A DNA stretch of 64,000 bases from Pseudomonas oryzihabitans (GCF_007665395.1 NZ_VDND01000001.1:744001-808000); one strand, 5' to 3'. Counted from the stretch's first letter, positions 40,790 to 51,491 are shown. Program-made: numbers and translations. The notes: generated from the letters alone by a model not told the origin.

Positions 40790-40910
40790 GACCGTCCCTT
40801 TTTAGAAGCTGTCGACCGCGGCACCGAAGTGGCACCTGCGTCCATCGCTACGTGCTACATCCCCTGCCCCCTGGGTCAGCCAAAGGGCGAAGCGTTTCAC
40901 GAAGTATCTT

Positions 40911-41906
40911 TTAGGCCGACTGTTTAAGCAACAATTCGGCCAGCTGAACGGCCGTGAGCGCCGACAACCTGATGTTGTCCGCCACCAGCCAGCATTCCAG
41001 TCGCCGAGCATCGCGCGGATGCCGGCGTACTCGCCCTACCAATACCTCTTCGCGGCCCAATGCATCACCGACCGCCGAGGGACATTCCACATCGTCGTCC
41101 ACTGACAGCCCGGGCTCGTCGCCAAGGGCCTCCAGCACCTGCTCCAGCACCCACGGCTCCTTGCCGCGGACACTCAGGGACAGGCTGTCGCCGAAGAACA
41201 CCGGCGCCTGCAGCGCCGTGACATCCAGCACCGGCAGCGTCTCACCCAGCACCTGCTGACATTCGTCCAGCAGCCGATGTTCCTGGGGAGTATAGCCATC
41301 CGCAGCCGGGGCACCGGTCCGACCGAGCAGATTGAAGGCCAGCTGCCCCTCGAACAGCCGGGATTCGACAGGACGACCGTTAAGCAATTCGGTCGCCTGC
41401 CGCGCCAGCTCCTCGACACCGCCACGGCCGGCACCGGAAGCGGCCAGGCAGGCGGTCAAGGACGCATCGCTCAGGGGATTCAGGCGCGCCAGCACGGCGG
41501 CCACGCTGGCGGCGGCCTGGGCCGCCGCCAGGGGCACCCCGAGCCAGGGGGCGGCCGAGAGAGTGTCCAGGCATTCGCCATTGATGCGCGGCAGGACGGA
41601 GACCGCGGCGGAGGCGCCGCTGAGATCCAGCACGGCGCAGCGGGCGGCGGCGAGTTGCGGCCTCAGGCTTTCCACCACGGCGGCCGGTACGGCGAGGATG
41701 ACGATGCCGACCTGGGCGAAATCGAAGCCGTCGAGACTGGTGACGCGCAGGTTGCTGCCTCGGAAGGGCAGATTCTGACCCGCCGACTCACCACTGGCGA
41801 GCAGGTGCAGCCGCCCGAGGGGCACGTCGCGCTCGTCGAGGAGTTCACGAATGGCTTCGCCGTAGGCACTGGTGGCGCCGACGAGGGCGATATCTCTGGC
41901 AGTCAT
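40911..41906 (-). CDS. usg: Usg-1-type aspartate-semialdehyde dehydrogenase paralog, catalytic Cys absent
   Basis: A 331-residue protein with the fold and length of aspartate-semialdehyde dehydrogenase, including the N-terminal NADP-binding segment ALVGATSAYG. The catalytic cysteine motif (GGNCTVS in the neighbour) is replaced by a LNPLSDASLTACL segment; the nearest Cys is not in the expected context, so activity is unlikely. E. coli usg and PAO1 PA3116 are such proteins. Its cellular role is unknown. It lies downstream of asd, separated by a hairpin. Confidence 0.85.
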   Translation of the reverse strand: MTARDIALVGATSAYGEAIRELLDERDVPLGRLHLLASGESAGQNLPFRGSNLRVTSLDGFDFAQVGIVILAVPAAVVESLRPQLAAARCAVLDLSGASAAVSVLPRINGECLDTLSAAPWLGVPLAAAQAAASVAAVLARLNPLSDASLTACLAASGAGRGGVEELARQATELLNGRPVESRLFEGQLAFNLLGRTGAPAADGYTPQEHRLLDECQQVLGETLPVLDVTALQAPVFFGDSLSLSVRGKEPWVLEQVLEALGDEPGLSVDDDVECPSAVGDALGREEVLVGRVRRHPRDARRLECWLVADNIRLSALTAVQLAELLLKQSA

Positions 41907-41920
41907 GATGGGACGTCCGC

Positions 41921-41954
41921 AACGAAAGAGGGCCGCACTTTACTGGCGGCCCTC
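41921..41954 (-). terminator. terminator-like hairpin after asd
   Basis: On the minus strand GAGGGCCGC and GCGGCCCTC form a perfect 9-base stem with a 9-base loop, followed by TTTCGTT. The T-run is weak, so partial read-through into usg is possible. Confidence 0.6.
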
Positions 41955-41982
41955 CTCTATAGGCAAACGTTTAGCCGCCAGA

Positions 41983-43095
41983 TCACTGCTCGAGCAGAAT
42001 CCGCAGCATCCTCCGCAGCGGCTCGGCCGCGCCCCACAGCAGCTGATCGCCAACGGTGAAGGCGCCCAGGTACTGGGAGCCCATGTTCAGTTTGCGCAGG
42101 CGTCCGACGGGCACGCTCAGGGTACCGGTGACGGCAGCCGGGGTCAGTTCACGCATGCTGACGTCGCGGTTGTTCGGCACCAGCTTGACCCAGGGATTGT
42201 GCTGGCTGATCAGGCCGTGGATGTCGGACAGTGGCACGTCCTTGTTCAGCTTGATGGTCAGCGCCTGGCTGTGGCAACGCATGGCACCGATGCGCACGCA
42301 GATGCCGTCCACCGGGATGGGATTCTTGAAGCGGCCGAGAATCTTGTTGGTTTCGGCCTGGGCCTTCCACTCTTCGCGGCTCTGGCCGTTGGGCAGTTCC
42401 TTGTCGATCCAGGGGATCAGGCTGCCGGCCAGGGGGACACCGAACTGCTCGGTGGGGAAGGCCTCGCTGCGCAGGGTCTCGGCGACCTGGCGGTCGATGT
42501 CGAGGATGGCGCTGGCCGGATCGGCCAGGCTGTCGGCCACGGCGGCGTGGGTCGCGCCCATCTGGCGGATCAGCTCGCGCATGTTCTGAGCACCGGCGCC
42601 GGAGGCGGCCTGGTAGGTCATGGCGCTCATCCAGTCCACCAGACCGGCTTCGAACAGGCCACCCAGGGCCATCAGCATCAGGCTGACGGTGCAGTTGCCG
42701 CCGATGAAGTCCTTGCGGCCGTCGGCCAGGGCCTGGTCGATGACCCGACGGTTGACCGGGTCCAGCACGATGACGGCGTCATCCTGCATGCGCAGGCTGG
42801 AGGCGGCGTCGATCCAGTAGCCTTTCCAGCCGGCCTGGCGCAGCTTGGGGAACACCTCGCTGGTGTAGTCGCCCCCTTGGCAGGTGAGGATGACGTCGAG
42901 GGTCTTGAGCTCGTCGATGCTGTAGGCATCCTTGAGCGGCGCCACGCTCTTGCCAATCGCGGGGCCTTCACCGCCGACGTTGGAAGTGGTGAAGAACACG
43001 GGTTCGATCAAGTCGAAATCCCGCTCTTCGAGCATGCGCTGCATGAGCACGGAGCCCACCATGCCACGCCAACCGATCAGACCTACACGCTTCAT
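41983..43095 (-). CDS. asd: aspartate-semialdehyde dehydrogenase
   Basis: A 370-residue NADP-dependent enzyme that reduces aspartyl phosphate to aspartate semialdehyde for lysine, threonine and methionine, and here also for PvdH. The N-terminal [14 protein letters not shown] binds NADP and the catalytic Cys135 is in GGNCTVSLM. Length and sequence fit the gamma-proteobacterial Asd form. A GC-rich inverted repeat (about 43123-43144) without a T-run separates it from leuB. Confidence 0.97.
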   Translation of the reverse strand: MKRVGLIGWRGMVGSVLMQRMLEERDFDLIEPVFFTTSNVGGEGPAIGKSVAPLKDAYSIDELKTLDVILTCQGGDYTSEVFPKLRQAGWKGYWIDAASSLRMQDDAVIVLDPVNRRVIDQALADGRKDFIGGNCTVSLMLMALGGLFEAGLVDWMSAMTYQAASGAGAQNMRELIRQMGATHAAVADSLADPASAILDIDRQVAETLRSEAFPTEQFGVPLAGSLIPWIDKELPNGQSREEWKAQAETNKILGRFKNPIPVDGICVRIGAMRCHSQALTIKLNKDVPLSDIHGLISQHNPWVKLVPNNRDVSMRELTPAAVTGTLSVPVGRLRKLNMGSQYLGAFTVGDQLLWGAAEPLRRMLRILLEQ

Positions 43096-43151
43096 CGCTA
43101 CTGCACCTTTATTGTCTTGAGGACGGCCGCCTCCCCAGGCGGCCGATCAGA

Positions 43152-44234
<1,083 letters not shown>

Positions 44235-44253
44235 TGTCTTTTCCTGTTCCAAA

Positions 44254-45018
44254 TCAGATGGGCTGGGCCCAGAGAACCATGACGTCGACGGTGAAGGAGC
44301 CGTCGCGGTCGATTTCGAAATACTGGCGGACTTCCTGGCCGATCTTCTTCTGCAGGCTGCGAATGGCCTGGCACTGCGGCTCGGGAGTACGCATGCGCTC
44401 GGTCCAGCTGGCGAAGTCCAGGCGCAGGCGCTGCCGCCGGCATCGGGTGACGCCCAGCCGGGCGGTATCCAGCAGGCGGTGCCATTCAGCCAGGGAGTAG
44501 TCGCGCACATGGCTGATGTCGCGCAGGATTTCCACCGTTTGCAGGTAGGTGTCCAGGCGCGGGTTGGCGGGCGACACGACGTCGATGATAGCCATCTCCC
44601 CACCATGCCGCAGGACCCGACGCACCTCGCGCAGGGCGGCGCCGATGTCACGCCAGTGGTGCGCCGAGTAGCGGCTGAAGACGAAGTCGAAGCTCGCGTC
44701 GCCAAAAGGCAGGTGCTCGGCCATGCCAGGCTGGACGCTGATGTTGTCCAGGCCCTGCTCGGCGGCGGTGCGCTTGACCACCGACAACATTTCCTCGGCG
44801 AGGTCCAGGGCGACCACCTGCCCGGCCACGGGCGCCACGTTGTAGCTGACGTGACCGCCGCCACAGCCGAGGTCCAGTACCTTTGCGCCTTCGCGCTGGG
44901 CGACCGCGTCACGCAGTTCGAGCAGCTCGGCCCCCTGGGCGTGGACGGCACTGGTCAGATAGGCCTCGGCGGTGGCGCCGAATTGCTGCTGTACGTGTTG
45001 CTCGTGTTCACCGCTCAT
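44254..45018 (-). CDS. class I SAM-dependent methyltransferase (PA3119-like)
   Basis: A 254-residue methyltransferase with SAM motif [14 protein letters not shown] near residue 48, an acidic residue at the end of the next strand (VALDLAEEM), and a [16 protein letters not shown] segment near 120, typical of the UbiE/Tam-like group. The substrate is not evident. It lies between leuB and leuD, as in other Pseudomonas, probably in the same transcript. The start at 45018 has GGAGG 5 bases upstream; a longer frame to 45135 lacks family similarity. Confidence 0.9.
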   Translation of the reverse strand: MSGEHEQHVQQQFGATAEAYLTSAVHAQGAELLELRDAVAQREGAKVLDLGCGGGHVSYNVAPVAGQVVALDLAEEMLSVVKRTAAEQGLDNISVQPGMAEHLPFGDASFDFVFSRYSAHHWRDIGAALREVRRVLRHGGEMAIIDVVSPANPRLDTYLQTVEILRDISHVRDYSLAEWHRLLDTARLGVTRCRRQRLRLDFASWTERMRTPEPQCQAIRSLQKKIGQEVRQYFEIDRDGSFTVDVMVLWAQPI

Positions 45019-45064
45019 GGAGCCTCCGGGAGGGACGCCGGTCCGAGGGAACCGGCGACTGGGT

Positions 45065-45709
45065 TCAGGCGTTGGGGAACATCCAGGGACTGCTCTGGCG
45101 ATAGCGGCCTTCGAAGCTCGCGATGGCGTCGGCATCCTGCAGGGTCAGGCCGATGTCGTCCAGGCCGTTGAGCAGGCAATGCTTGCGGAAGGCATCGATC
45201 TCGAAGGGCAGCGCCACGCCATCGGGCCGGAGTACCGTCTGGCTCTCGAGGTCGACCACCAGCTGGTAGCCCTCGTTGGCCTCGACCTGGCGAAACAGCT
45301 CGTCGACCTCGGCGTCGCCGAGGATGATCGGCAGCAGGCCATTCTTGAAGCTGTTGTTGAAGAAGATGTCGGCGAAGCTCGGTGCGATCACCGAGCGGAA
45401 GCCGTAGCCATCCAGGGCCCAGGGCGCGTGTTCGCGACTGGAGCCGCAACCGAAGTTCTCGCGGGCCAGGAGGATGCTGGCACCGGCATAGCGCGGCTGG
45501 TTGAGCACGAATTCCGGGTTGAGCGGCCGCTTGCTGTTGTCCTGGCCGGGCTGGCCGACGTCCAGGTAGCGCCACTCGTCGAACAAGTTCGGGCCGAAGC
45601 CGGTGCGCTTGATCGACTTGAGGAATTGCTTGGGAATGATCTGGTCGGTGTCGACATTGGCGCGATCCAGGGGCGCGACCAAACCGGTGTGCTGGGTGAA
45701 GGCTTGCAT
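45065..45709 (-). CDS. leuD: 3-isopropylmalate dehydratase small subunit
   Basis: A 214-residue small subunit of isopropylmalate isomerase, partner of LeuC. It begins [20 protein letters not shown] with [11 protein letters not shown] near 21, and has the substrate-binding [12 protein letters not shown] near 85. The start is 11 bases after the leuC stop; a much longer open frame continues upstream inside leuC but is a shadow. In this operon leuC is upstream and leuD downstream on the minus strand. Confidence 0.97.
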   Translation of the reverse strand: MQAFTQHTGLVAPLDRANVDTDQIIPKQFLKSIKRTGFGPNLFDEWRYLDVGQPGQDNSKRPLNPEFVLNQPRYAGASILLARENFGCGSSREHAPWALDGYGFRSVIAPSFADIFFNNSFKNGLLPIILGDAEVDELFRQVEANEGYQLVVDLESQTVLRPDGVALPFEIDAFRKHCLLNGLDDIGLTLQDADAIASFEGRYRQSSPWMFPNA

Positions 45710-45720
45710 GGTCAGGCTCC

Positions 45721-47145
45721 TCAGGCGGTGGCGAAGTCGCGGACGTCGACGAAACGGCCGGCGATGGCAGCGGCGGCGGCCATTGCCGGGCTCACCAGGT
45801 GGGTACGACCACCAGCGCCCTGACGGCCTTCGAAGTTGCGGTTGGAGGTGGAGGCGCAGTGCTCGCCACTCTCCAGGCGATCGGCGTTCATCGCCAGGCA
45901 CATGGAGCAGCCCGGCTCGCGCCATTCGAAGCCGGCCTCGATGAAGACCTTGTCCAGCCCTTCGCGCTCGGCCTGGGCCTTGACCAGACCCGAGCCCGGT
46001 ACCACCAGCGCCTGCTTGAGGGTCGCGGCGACCTTGCGGCCCTTGGCCACAGCAGCGGCGGCGCGCAGGTCTTCGATGCGGGAGTTGGTGCAAGAGCCGA
46101 TGAAGACGCGGTCCAGCACGATGTCGGTGATCGGCTGGTTGGCCTTGAGGCCCATGTACTTGAGGGCGCGCTCGATGGAGCCGCGCTTGACCGGATCGGC
46201 TTCGCGGGTCGGATCCGGTACCTGCTGGTCGACGGCCAGGACCATCTCGGGCGAGGTGCCCCAGCTGACCTGCGGCTTGATCTGGGCAGCGTCGAGTTCG
46301 ACCACGGTATCGAAGTGGGCGTCGGCGTCGGACACCAGGCCACGCCATTCGGCCACCGCGGCTTCCCAGACGGCACCGGTGGGCGCAAAGGGACGACCCT
46401 CGACGTAGTCGATGGTGGTCTGGTCGACCGCGACCATGCCGACCCGGGCACCGGCCTCGATGGACATGTTGCAGATGGTCATGCGGCCCTCCATGGACAG
46501 GGCACGGATGGCGCTGCCGGCGAATTCGATGGCATGGCCATTGCCGCCGGCGGTACCGATCTTGCCGATGATGGCGAGGACGATGTCCTTGGCGGTGACG
46601 CCGAAGGGCAATTCGCCTTCTACTTTCACCAGCATGTTCTTCATCTTCTTGGCCACCAGGCACTGGGTGGCGAGCACGTGCTCGACCTCGGAGGTGCCGA
46701 TGCCATGGGCCAGGGCAGCGAAGGCGCCGTTGGTGGAGGTGTGGGAGTCACCACAGACCACGGTCATGCCGGGCAGCACGGCGCCCTGCTCCGGGCCGAT
46801 CACGTGGACGATGCCCTGGCGCACGTCGTTCATCTTGAACTGGGTGATGCCGAAGTCATCGCAGTTCTCGTCCAGGGTGCGGACCTGAATACGCGAGGTC
46901 TCGTCCTTGATGGACTCGAGGCCTTCCTTTCGATCCGGCGTGGTGGGTACGTTGTGGTCGAGGGTCGCGAGGTTGGCGTCCAGGCGCCAGGGCTTGCGGC
47001 CGGCCAGACGCAGGCCTTCGAAGGCCTGGGGCGAGGTCACTTCGTGGATGATGTGGCGGTCGATGTAGAGCAGCGCCGAACCATCGTCGCGCTGCTTGAC
47101 CAGGTGCATATCCCAGAGTTTGTCGTAGAGCGTCTTGCCAGCCAT
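45721..47145 (-). CDS. leuC: 3-isopropylmalate dehydratase large subunit
   Basis: A 474-residue aconitase-family subunit with the 4Fe-4S cluster. [16 protein letters not shown] near 345 and the CSMCLAMN segment near 409 carry cluster cysteines, and [14 protein letters not shown] near 135 is an active-site signature. With LeuD it isomerises 2- to 3-isopropylmalate. I chose the ATG at 47145 ([11 protein letters not shown]); an ATG 15 bases upstream adds MRNRS. The gene is divergent from a LysR regulator. Confidence 0.97.
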   Translation of the reverse strand: MAGKTLYDKLWDMHLVKQRDDGSALLYIDRHIIHEVTSPQAFEGLRLAGRKPWRLDANLATLDHNVPTTPDRKEGLESIKDETSRIQVRTLDENCDDFGITQFKMNDVRQGIVHVIGPEQGAVLPGMTVVCGDSHTSTNGAFAALAHGIGTSEVEHVLATQCLVAKKMKNMLVKVEGELPFGVTAKDIVLAIIGKIGTAGGNGHAIEFAGSAIRALSMEGRMTICNMSIEAGARVGMVAVDQTTIDYVEGRPFAPTGAVWEAAVAEWRGLVSDADAHFDTVVELDAAQIKPQVSWGTSPEMVLAVDQQVPDPTREADPVKRGSIERALKYMGLKANQPITDIVLDRVFIGSCTNSRIEDLRAAAAVAKGRKVAATLKQALVVPGSGLVKAQAEREGLDKVFIEAGFEWREPGCSMCLAMNADRLESGEHCASTSNRNFEGRQGAGGRTHLVSPAMAAAAAIAGRFVDVRDFATA

Positions 47146-47232
47146 GGATCGATTCCTCATCAGGCGTGGAACGGCACGGGCCTTTGCATGCCCTTGGTGC
47201 TTGTGGGGTCAAAGATACCGCGCTAGGCTCGC

Positions 47233-48171
47233 ATGAAACAAATTCATCTTTTTCATGAAGCGCATAACCAACTGGAATTCGACGACGTGGACCTCGCCAA
47301 TCTCAATGCCTTCGTCGCGGTGGCCGAAACCGGGGGCTTTTCCGATGCGGGAGAGCGCCTGCATCTCACCCAGCCCGCGGTCAGCAAACGCATCGCGGCG
47401 CTGGAACAGCAATTGGGGCTGCGCCTGTTCGACCGCATAGGCCGCGAAGTCAGCCTAACCGAGGCCGGACGCGCCCTGCTACCTCGCGCCTATCAGATTC
47501 TAGGCGTGATAGATGACACTCGGCGCGCGCTCACCAATCTCAATGGTGCCATCGGCGGCCGGCTGACACTGGCGACCAGTCATCACATCGGCCTGCATCG
47601 GCTACCACCGATCCTGCGGCGCTTCACCCGGGACTATCCGGAGGTCGCGCTGGACATCCGCTTCCTCGACTCGGAAGCCGCCTACGACGAAATCCTGCAT
47701 GGGCGTGTGGAGCTCGCCATCATCACCCTCGCGCCGCAGACCACTGCGCCCATCCGCGCGGTCCCGGTCTGGCGCGATCCGCTGGATTTCGTGGCAGCAC
47801 CGGAACATGCGCTGGCGACCCAGACCAGCGTTAGCCTGGCCGATGTGGCGCGGCACCCGGCGGTGTTTCCCGGTGGCAATACCTTCACCCGACTCATCGT
47901 CCACGGCCTGTTCGATGCCCAGGGGCTGACGCCGAACATAGCCATGAGCACCAACTACCTGGAGACCATCAAGATGCTGGTGTCCATTGGCCTCGCCTGG
48001 AGCGTGCTGCCGCGTACGCTGCTCGACGACCAGGTGTGCCGGTTACCCTTGCCCGGTATCCAGTTGGAAAGGCGGCTGGGGTACATCCTGCATACCGAGC
48101 GTACCCATTCGAATGCGGCTCAGGCGTTCATGGGGTTGTTGGATGAGGCAGGGAGCACCGAAGCGTCTTGA
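47233..48171 (+). CDS. LysR family regulator divergent from leuC
   Basis: A transcription regulator of up to 312 residues. The winged helix contains LNAFVAVAETGGFSDAGERL and LTQPAVSKRIAALEQQLG (about residues 23-60), followed by a LysR substrate-binding domain. It is divergent from leuC with 87 bases between, which suggests control of leuCD, as proposed for PA3122 by position; the effector is unknown. The ATG at 47233 has AGG 5 bases upstream; the GTG at 47287 would give the more usual short N-terminus (MDLANLNAFV), so the start is uncertain by 18 residues. Confidence 0.92.
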   Translation: MKQIHLFHEAHNQLEFDDVDLANLNAFVAVAETGGFSDAGERLHLTQPAVSKRIAALEQQLGLRLFDRIGREVSLTEAGRALLPRAYQILGVIDDTRRALTNLNGAIGGRLTLATSHHIGLHRLPPILRRFTRDYPEVALDIRFLDSEAAYDEILHGRVELAIITLAPQTTAPIRAVPVWRDPLDFVAAPEHALATQTSVSLADVARHPAVFPGGNTFTRLIVHGLFDAQGLTPNIAMSTNYLETIKMLVSIGLAWSVLPRTLLDDQVCRLPLPGIQLERRLGYILHTERTHSNAAQAFMGLLDEAGSTEAS

Positions 48172-48395
48172 GCGCCTGGCCGGGGATGGGATGGCCGGGT
48201 CGTACAAGGGTGATCGCGGCCATGGGCCGCTCCTACGGGAAGTGCCTGCTTCCCCATGGCCGCGATGAAATCAATGCCATAGCTTGGGAAACGGCGCGGC
48301 CTTTCCACCGGGGCGTTCGGTGGCGAGGGGCCCTCACCCCAACCCTCTCCCGCAGGGAGAGGGGGCTGGCCGAGCGGGCGTTCGACGCTATCAGG
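48172..48395. repeat. repeat-rich spacer: inverted repeat and CCCTCTCCC hairpin sequence
   Basis: No gene is visible. A 14-base perfect inverted repeat, ATCGCGGCCATGGG against CCCATGGCCGCGAT, spans 48213-48266. Then comes a degenerate copy of the unit found three times after gap: GGAAACGGCGCGGCCTTT, a CCCTCACCCC segment and a CCCTCTCCC/GGGAGAGGG hairpin (about 48285-48362). The 94-bp element follows directly. Confidence 0.6.
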
Positions 48396-48489
48396 CGTAG
48401 GTTGGGTTGAGACGGCCTTATCGTCGAAGCCCAACAGTGGGTAGCTGGCTCGGCAGTGTTGGGCTTCGCTACGCTCAACCCAACCTACG
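48396..48489. repeat. 94-bp palindromic element, copy 1
   Basis: Bounded by perfect 16-base inverted repeats CGTAGGTTGGGTTGAG, with an inner 11-base inverted pair GAAGCCCAACA/TGTTGGGCTTC. A second copy of exactly 94 bases lies at 55433-55526 and differs mainly in the central loop. It has no coding capacity; the layout resembles a MITE or paired REP sequence. Confidence 0.8.
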
Positions 48490-48510
48490 GAACGTGCCAA
48501 GCGAAGTCGC

Positions 48511-48684
48511 TCAACCCTTCTTGAGCTTCTTCAGGCGCTTCTTCGACTTGTCGATGACTTCCTTGCGCGCCTTGTCCTTCATCTCCTTCCATCCCTTGAT
48601 CTCGGCGCGTTTGCGGCCACATCCCTGGCAGACTTCGTCTTTGATCTTGCATTGGCTGATACAGGGACTTTCGACCTTACCCAC
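48511..48684 (-). CDS. small DUF1289 family protein
   Basis: A 57-residue basic protein with a four-cysteine pattern, SPCISQCKIKDEVCQGCGRK, typical of DUF1289, and a Lys-rich C-terminus. It may bind a metal; its role is unknown. I chose the GTG at 48684 with GAGG 5 bases upstream. The longer frame to 48747 would translate the oprB terminator hairpin, so that start is rejected. Confidence 0.8.
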   Translation of the reverse strand: MGKVESPCISQCKIKDEVCQGCGRKRAEIKGWKEMKDKARKEVIDKSKKRLKKLKKG

Positions 48685-48698
48685 GGCAACCTCGAAAA

Positions 48699-48735
48699 TG
48701 AAAAAGGCCCTGCAGTATAACGACTGCAGGGCCTT
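48699..48735 (-). terminator. rho-independent terminator of oprB
   Basis: On the minus strand AAGGCCCTGCAG, an 8-base loop and CTGCAGGGCCTT form a perfect 12-base stem followed by TTTTTCATTTT. It lies 42 bases after the oprB stop and 15 bases before the DUF1289 start. Confidence 0.93.
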
Positions 48736-48776
48736 GGCCAGCGCCATCCAGCGGGATGGCGGGCTATGGAGGCGAT

Positions 48777-50177
48777 TTAGAAAACCGCTTGAACCTTCAG
48801 GCCGCCGACCACGGCATTGTCGACCTCACGCACACCACCCGGGCTCTTGATGTACTGGATGTTGGGGCGAACGGTCAGCCAGTTGGTCACGTGCACACCG
48901 TAGTAGAGTTCGGCGTCGTACTCGTTGTGCTGCAGCGGCGTGTAGGCCGGATCGTCGTAGTCGGTGGCACCGGCGGCCTGGTTGAGGGCGCGCTGGTTGT
49001 CGCGGAAGTCGCTGTTGGTGCTGATCCGCGCGACGCCGAAGCCGATGTCATCCTTGGGACGGCCATCGAAGGGGCCCTTGTACACCAGACCGGCCTGGAC
49101 GTAGTTGCTGACCTTGTTGACGTCCTTGGCATGGGCGGTGAAGTTGGCGAACACCGACAGGCCGCGGCTCGGGTCATCGTTGTGCGCGGTGATCTGCTGA
49201 CGCGCCACGACCCAGTAGCCGTGCTTGCTGGAGTGCTCCTTGTAGTCCAGCCCGGTGAGGGCGGCGGAGTTGCCGTTGACGTCTTCGTAGACGTCGTTGG
49301 CATCGGCGGTGCTGTAGTAGTAGCCGACACGGTATTCGCCCGGCAGGCCGTTGACCTTCGGCGACCAGACCATTTCCACCGGCAGGACCGCACCCTTGGT
49401 GCCGCTACCGTTGAGCTTGAAGCCGTTGCCGGTTTCCAGCAGCGACGGATTCTGCTCGTAGGCGCCGACCTGGACGAACAGTTCCGGGGTCAGGCTGTAC
49501 TTGACGCGCAGGGCCCACTGGCTGACCGGCCAGTTGTACCAGACGCCTTCCCAGTTACCGACCTGAGAGCCGCAGAACGCCAGGTTCTGGAAGTCGCATT
49601 CGAAGGAGTTGAAGTCCTCGCCTTCGCCGAAGCGACCCGCCTTGATGTCCAGGCGGCCATCGAAGAAGCCCTTGGACAGCCACAGCTGGGTCAGACGCCA
49701 GGTCTGGCCGCGGCCGTAAACTTCCTGCACCGAGGAGTAGCCGCCCACGCGCGGATCGGTGATGCGGTCATCGGTCAGGTTGCGGCCGTCACGGGAGGTG
49801 ATGGCGAGCTTGAATACCGAGTTCTCCCAGCCAGCGATCTTGTTCATGTCGCCCCAGAGGCCGAACATGTACTGGGAGCTCCAGCGACCGGTACGGTCGT
49901 CGTCGTAGCCGCCACGCAGGTTGGTCGCGCCTTCGCCGACGTATTCGAGCTTGATGTCCCAGCCCTTGTCGCGCAGGTCCTTGCGCACGCCGCCCCAATC
50001 ACCGGTCATGGTGTTGCCCAGAGGCTCGAAGGCGGCTTCGGTATTGTTCACCCCACTGAAGTTGCCACCCGGGTTGGCCTGGGGCGCCGCCTGGGCGCCT
50101 GCGGCTACCGCCAGGGCGAGCAGCGAGACCAGGGGCAGTGCGTTACCCCGACGATTCTTGTGATTCTGACTGTTCAT
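48777..50177 (-). CDS. oprB: carbohydrate-selective porin OprB
   Basis: A 466-residue outer-membrane porin with signal peptide (cleavage likely after AAGAQA, near residue 31), TGDWGGVRKDLRDKGWDIKL near residue 60, which is the OprB family start of the barrel, and a C-terminal aromatic residue (QAVF) expected for outer-membrane assembly. It admits glucose and related sugars to the periplasm, where the ABC importer encoded upstream takes over. It is the last gene of the gts unit, 62 bases after the isomerase gene, and ends with a strong terminator. Confidence 0.95.
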   Translation of the reverse strand: MNSQNHKNRRGNALPLVSLLALAVAAGAQAAPQANPGGNFSGVNNTEAAFEPLGNTMTGDWGGVRKDLRDKGWDIKLEYVGEGATNLRGGYDDDRTGRWSSQYMFGLWGDMNKIAGWENSVFKLAITSRDGRNLTDDRITDPRVGGYSSVQEVYGRGQTWRLTQLWLSKGFFDGRLDIKAGRFGEGEDFNSFECDFQNLAFCGSQVGNWEGVWYNWPVSQWALRVKYSLTPELFVQVGAYEQNPSLLETGNGFKLNGSGTKGAVLPVEMVWSPKVNGLPGEYRVGYYYSTADANDVYEDVNGNSAALTGLDYKEHSSKHGYWVVARQQITAHNDDPSRGLSVFANFTAHAKDVNKVSNYVQAGLVYKGPFDGRPKDDIGFGVARISTNSDFRDNQRALNQAAGATDYDDPAYTPLQHNEYDAELYYGVHVTNWLTVRPNIQYIKSPGGVREVDNAVVGGLKVQAVF

Positions 50178-50239
50178 TACTGAGATCCCTTTTTATAGAA
50201 GTGTTGACACCCAGGGCCCGAAACCCGCGTCTCTAATAC

Positions 50240-51451
50240 TTACGGCAGGACGTTGAGGACTTCGTAACAGGCACCCATGGTGTGGTAGTCGACCTTGCCG
50301 GCCGGACTCTTGTCGTCGGAATACTTGGTGTTCCGACGGTCGAGCAGGCGCCACCATGCGCCGTGCTCGTGATCGATGAAATGCTCCCAGCTGTAGCGCC
50401 AGAGCGCTTCATAGTGTTCCCAGTAGCGCCCCTCGCCACTGCGGTCAGCCAGCAGCGCCGTGGCGGCCAGGGCCTCGGCCTGGACCCAGAAGTACTTGTC
50501 CGGATCGCAGGGCGAACCATCCGGGGCGAAGCCGTAGTAGAGCCCGCCGTGCTCGCCGTCCCAGCTCAGCCGCCAGGACGCATCGAAGAGTTCGCGGGCC
50601 CGCGGCAGCAGCCAGGCCTGGGGACGATGGCGTTCGAGGATGAGCAGCAGCTTGGCCCATTCGATCTGGTGGCCCGGCTGGAACCCCCAGGGGCGGAACA
50701 GGTTGGCCGGATCATCGCGATTGTAGTCCCAGTCGATGGACCAGTCGCTGTGGTAGTGCTCCCAGATCAGGCCACCGGGGACCTGGTCGGCCGCGGCGCC
50801 CTGCCCTTTGGTCAACGCCGCCTGGCGCTGGGTCATGTTGCGCGCCAGGGTCTCGGCGCGATCCAGGTAGCGGACCTCGCCGCTGGCTTCGTAGGCGGCC
50901 AGCAGGGCTTCGCAGGCGTGCATGTTGGCGTTCTGGCCGCGGTACGGCGAGACGGTCTGCCAGTCGGCGCTGATCTCGTCGACATAGAGGCCGTCGGCTT
51001 CGCGCCAGAAATGGGTTTCCAGGGATTCCCAGGCTTCGCCCAGCCAACCGCGCGCCTCTTCGATACCCGCTTGCAGACCATGGGCATAGGCCAGCACCAC
51101 GAAGGCCAGGCCGTAGCAGTGGTTGGTACCATCCACCACGGTGTCGCCGTCGAGCAGCCAGGCATAACCACCGTTGGCCTGGCGATGGCGCTCGCGCAGG
51201 TATCTCAGGCCATGGCGCGTGGCGTCGAGAAAGGCTGGTTCGCCGAAATGCCGGTAGGCCATGGCGAAGTCGAAGACGAAGCGGGTACTGGAGACCAGGT
51301 GGCGGGTCTGGCGGTCGTAGACCGTGCCGTCGTCCTTGAAGAAGTGATAGAAGCCGCCCTGCGGATCGACACAGCGGGGGTGGTAGAACGCCAGGGTCTG
51401 GCGCACGTGCTCCAACAGGGTCTCGCGACGACGAAAATCGGGGAAGTCCAT
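50240..51451 (-). CDS. AGE-family sugar epimerase/isomerase, probable mannose isomerase
   Basis: A 403-residue protein of the N-acylglucosamine 2-epimerase family with an alpha/alpha-barrel. Segments GFYHFFKDDG near residue 33, NANMHACEALLAAY near 175, WGFQPGHQIEWAKLLL near 255 and the C-terminal KVDYHTMGACYEV contain the conserved His/Glu residues. Family members include D-mannose isomerase, which makes fructose. The fructokinase gene is immediately upstream (40 bases), so mannose to fructose to fructose 6-phosphate is a consistent route; this is inference. It lies between the importer genes and oprB. Confidence 0.85.
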   Translation of the reverse strand: MDFPDFRRRETLLEHVRQTLAFYHPRCVDPQGGFYHFFKDDGTVYDRQTRHLVSSTRFVFDFAMAYRHFGEPAFLDATRHGLRYLRERHRQANGGYAWLLDGDTVVDGTNHCYGLAFVVLAYAHGLQAGIEEARGWLGEAWESLETHFWREADGLYVDEISADWQTVSPYRGQNANMHACEALLAAYEASGEVRYLDRAETLARNMTQRQAALTKGQGAAADQVPGGLIWEHYHSDWSIDWDYNRDDPANLFRPWGFQPGHQIEWAKLLLILERHRPQAWLLPRARELFDASWRLSWDGEHGGLYYGFAPDGSPCDPDKYFWVQAEALAATALLADRSGEGRYWEHYEALWRYSWEHFIDHEHGAWWRLLDRRNTKYSDDKSPAGKVDYHTMGACYEVLNVLP

Positions 51452-51491
51452 CGGGTTTCCTTGGCGGCTATTGTTGTTGTGGGACAGCGTT

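Noticed and set aside
43123..43144. GC-rich inverted repeat after leuB as a terminator
   Set aside because: Good stem but no T-run on the minus strand; not listed as a separate terminator.
44235..44951. Upstream extension of the leuB frame
   Set aside because: The segment is out of frame with the real methyltransferase on the same strand; LeuB starts at [12 protein letters not shown].
45710..46663. Upstream extension of the leuD frame inside leuC
   Set aside because: It covers leuC in another frame and has low-complexity Arg/Gly-rich composition; LeuD starts at 45709.
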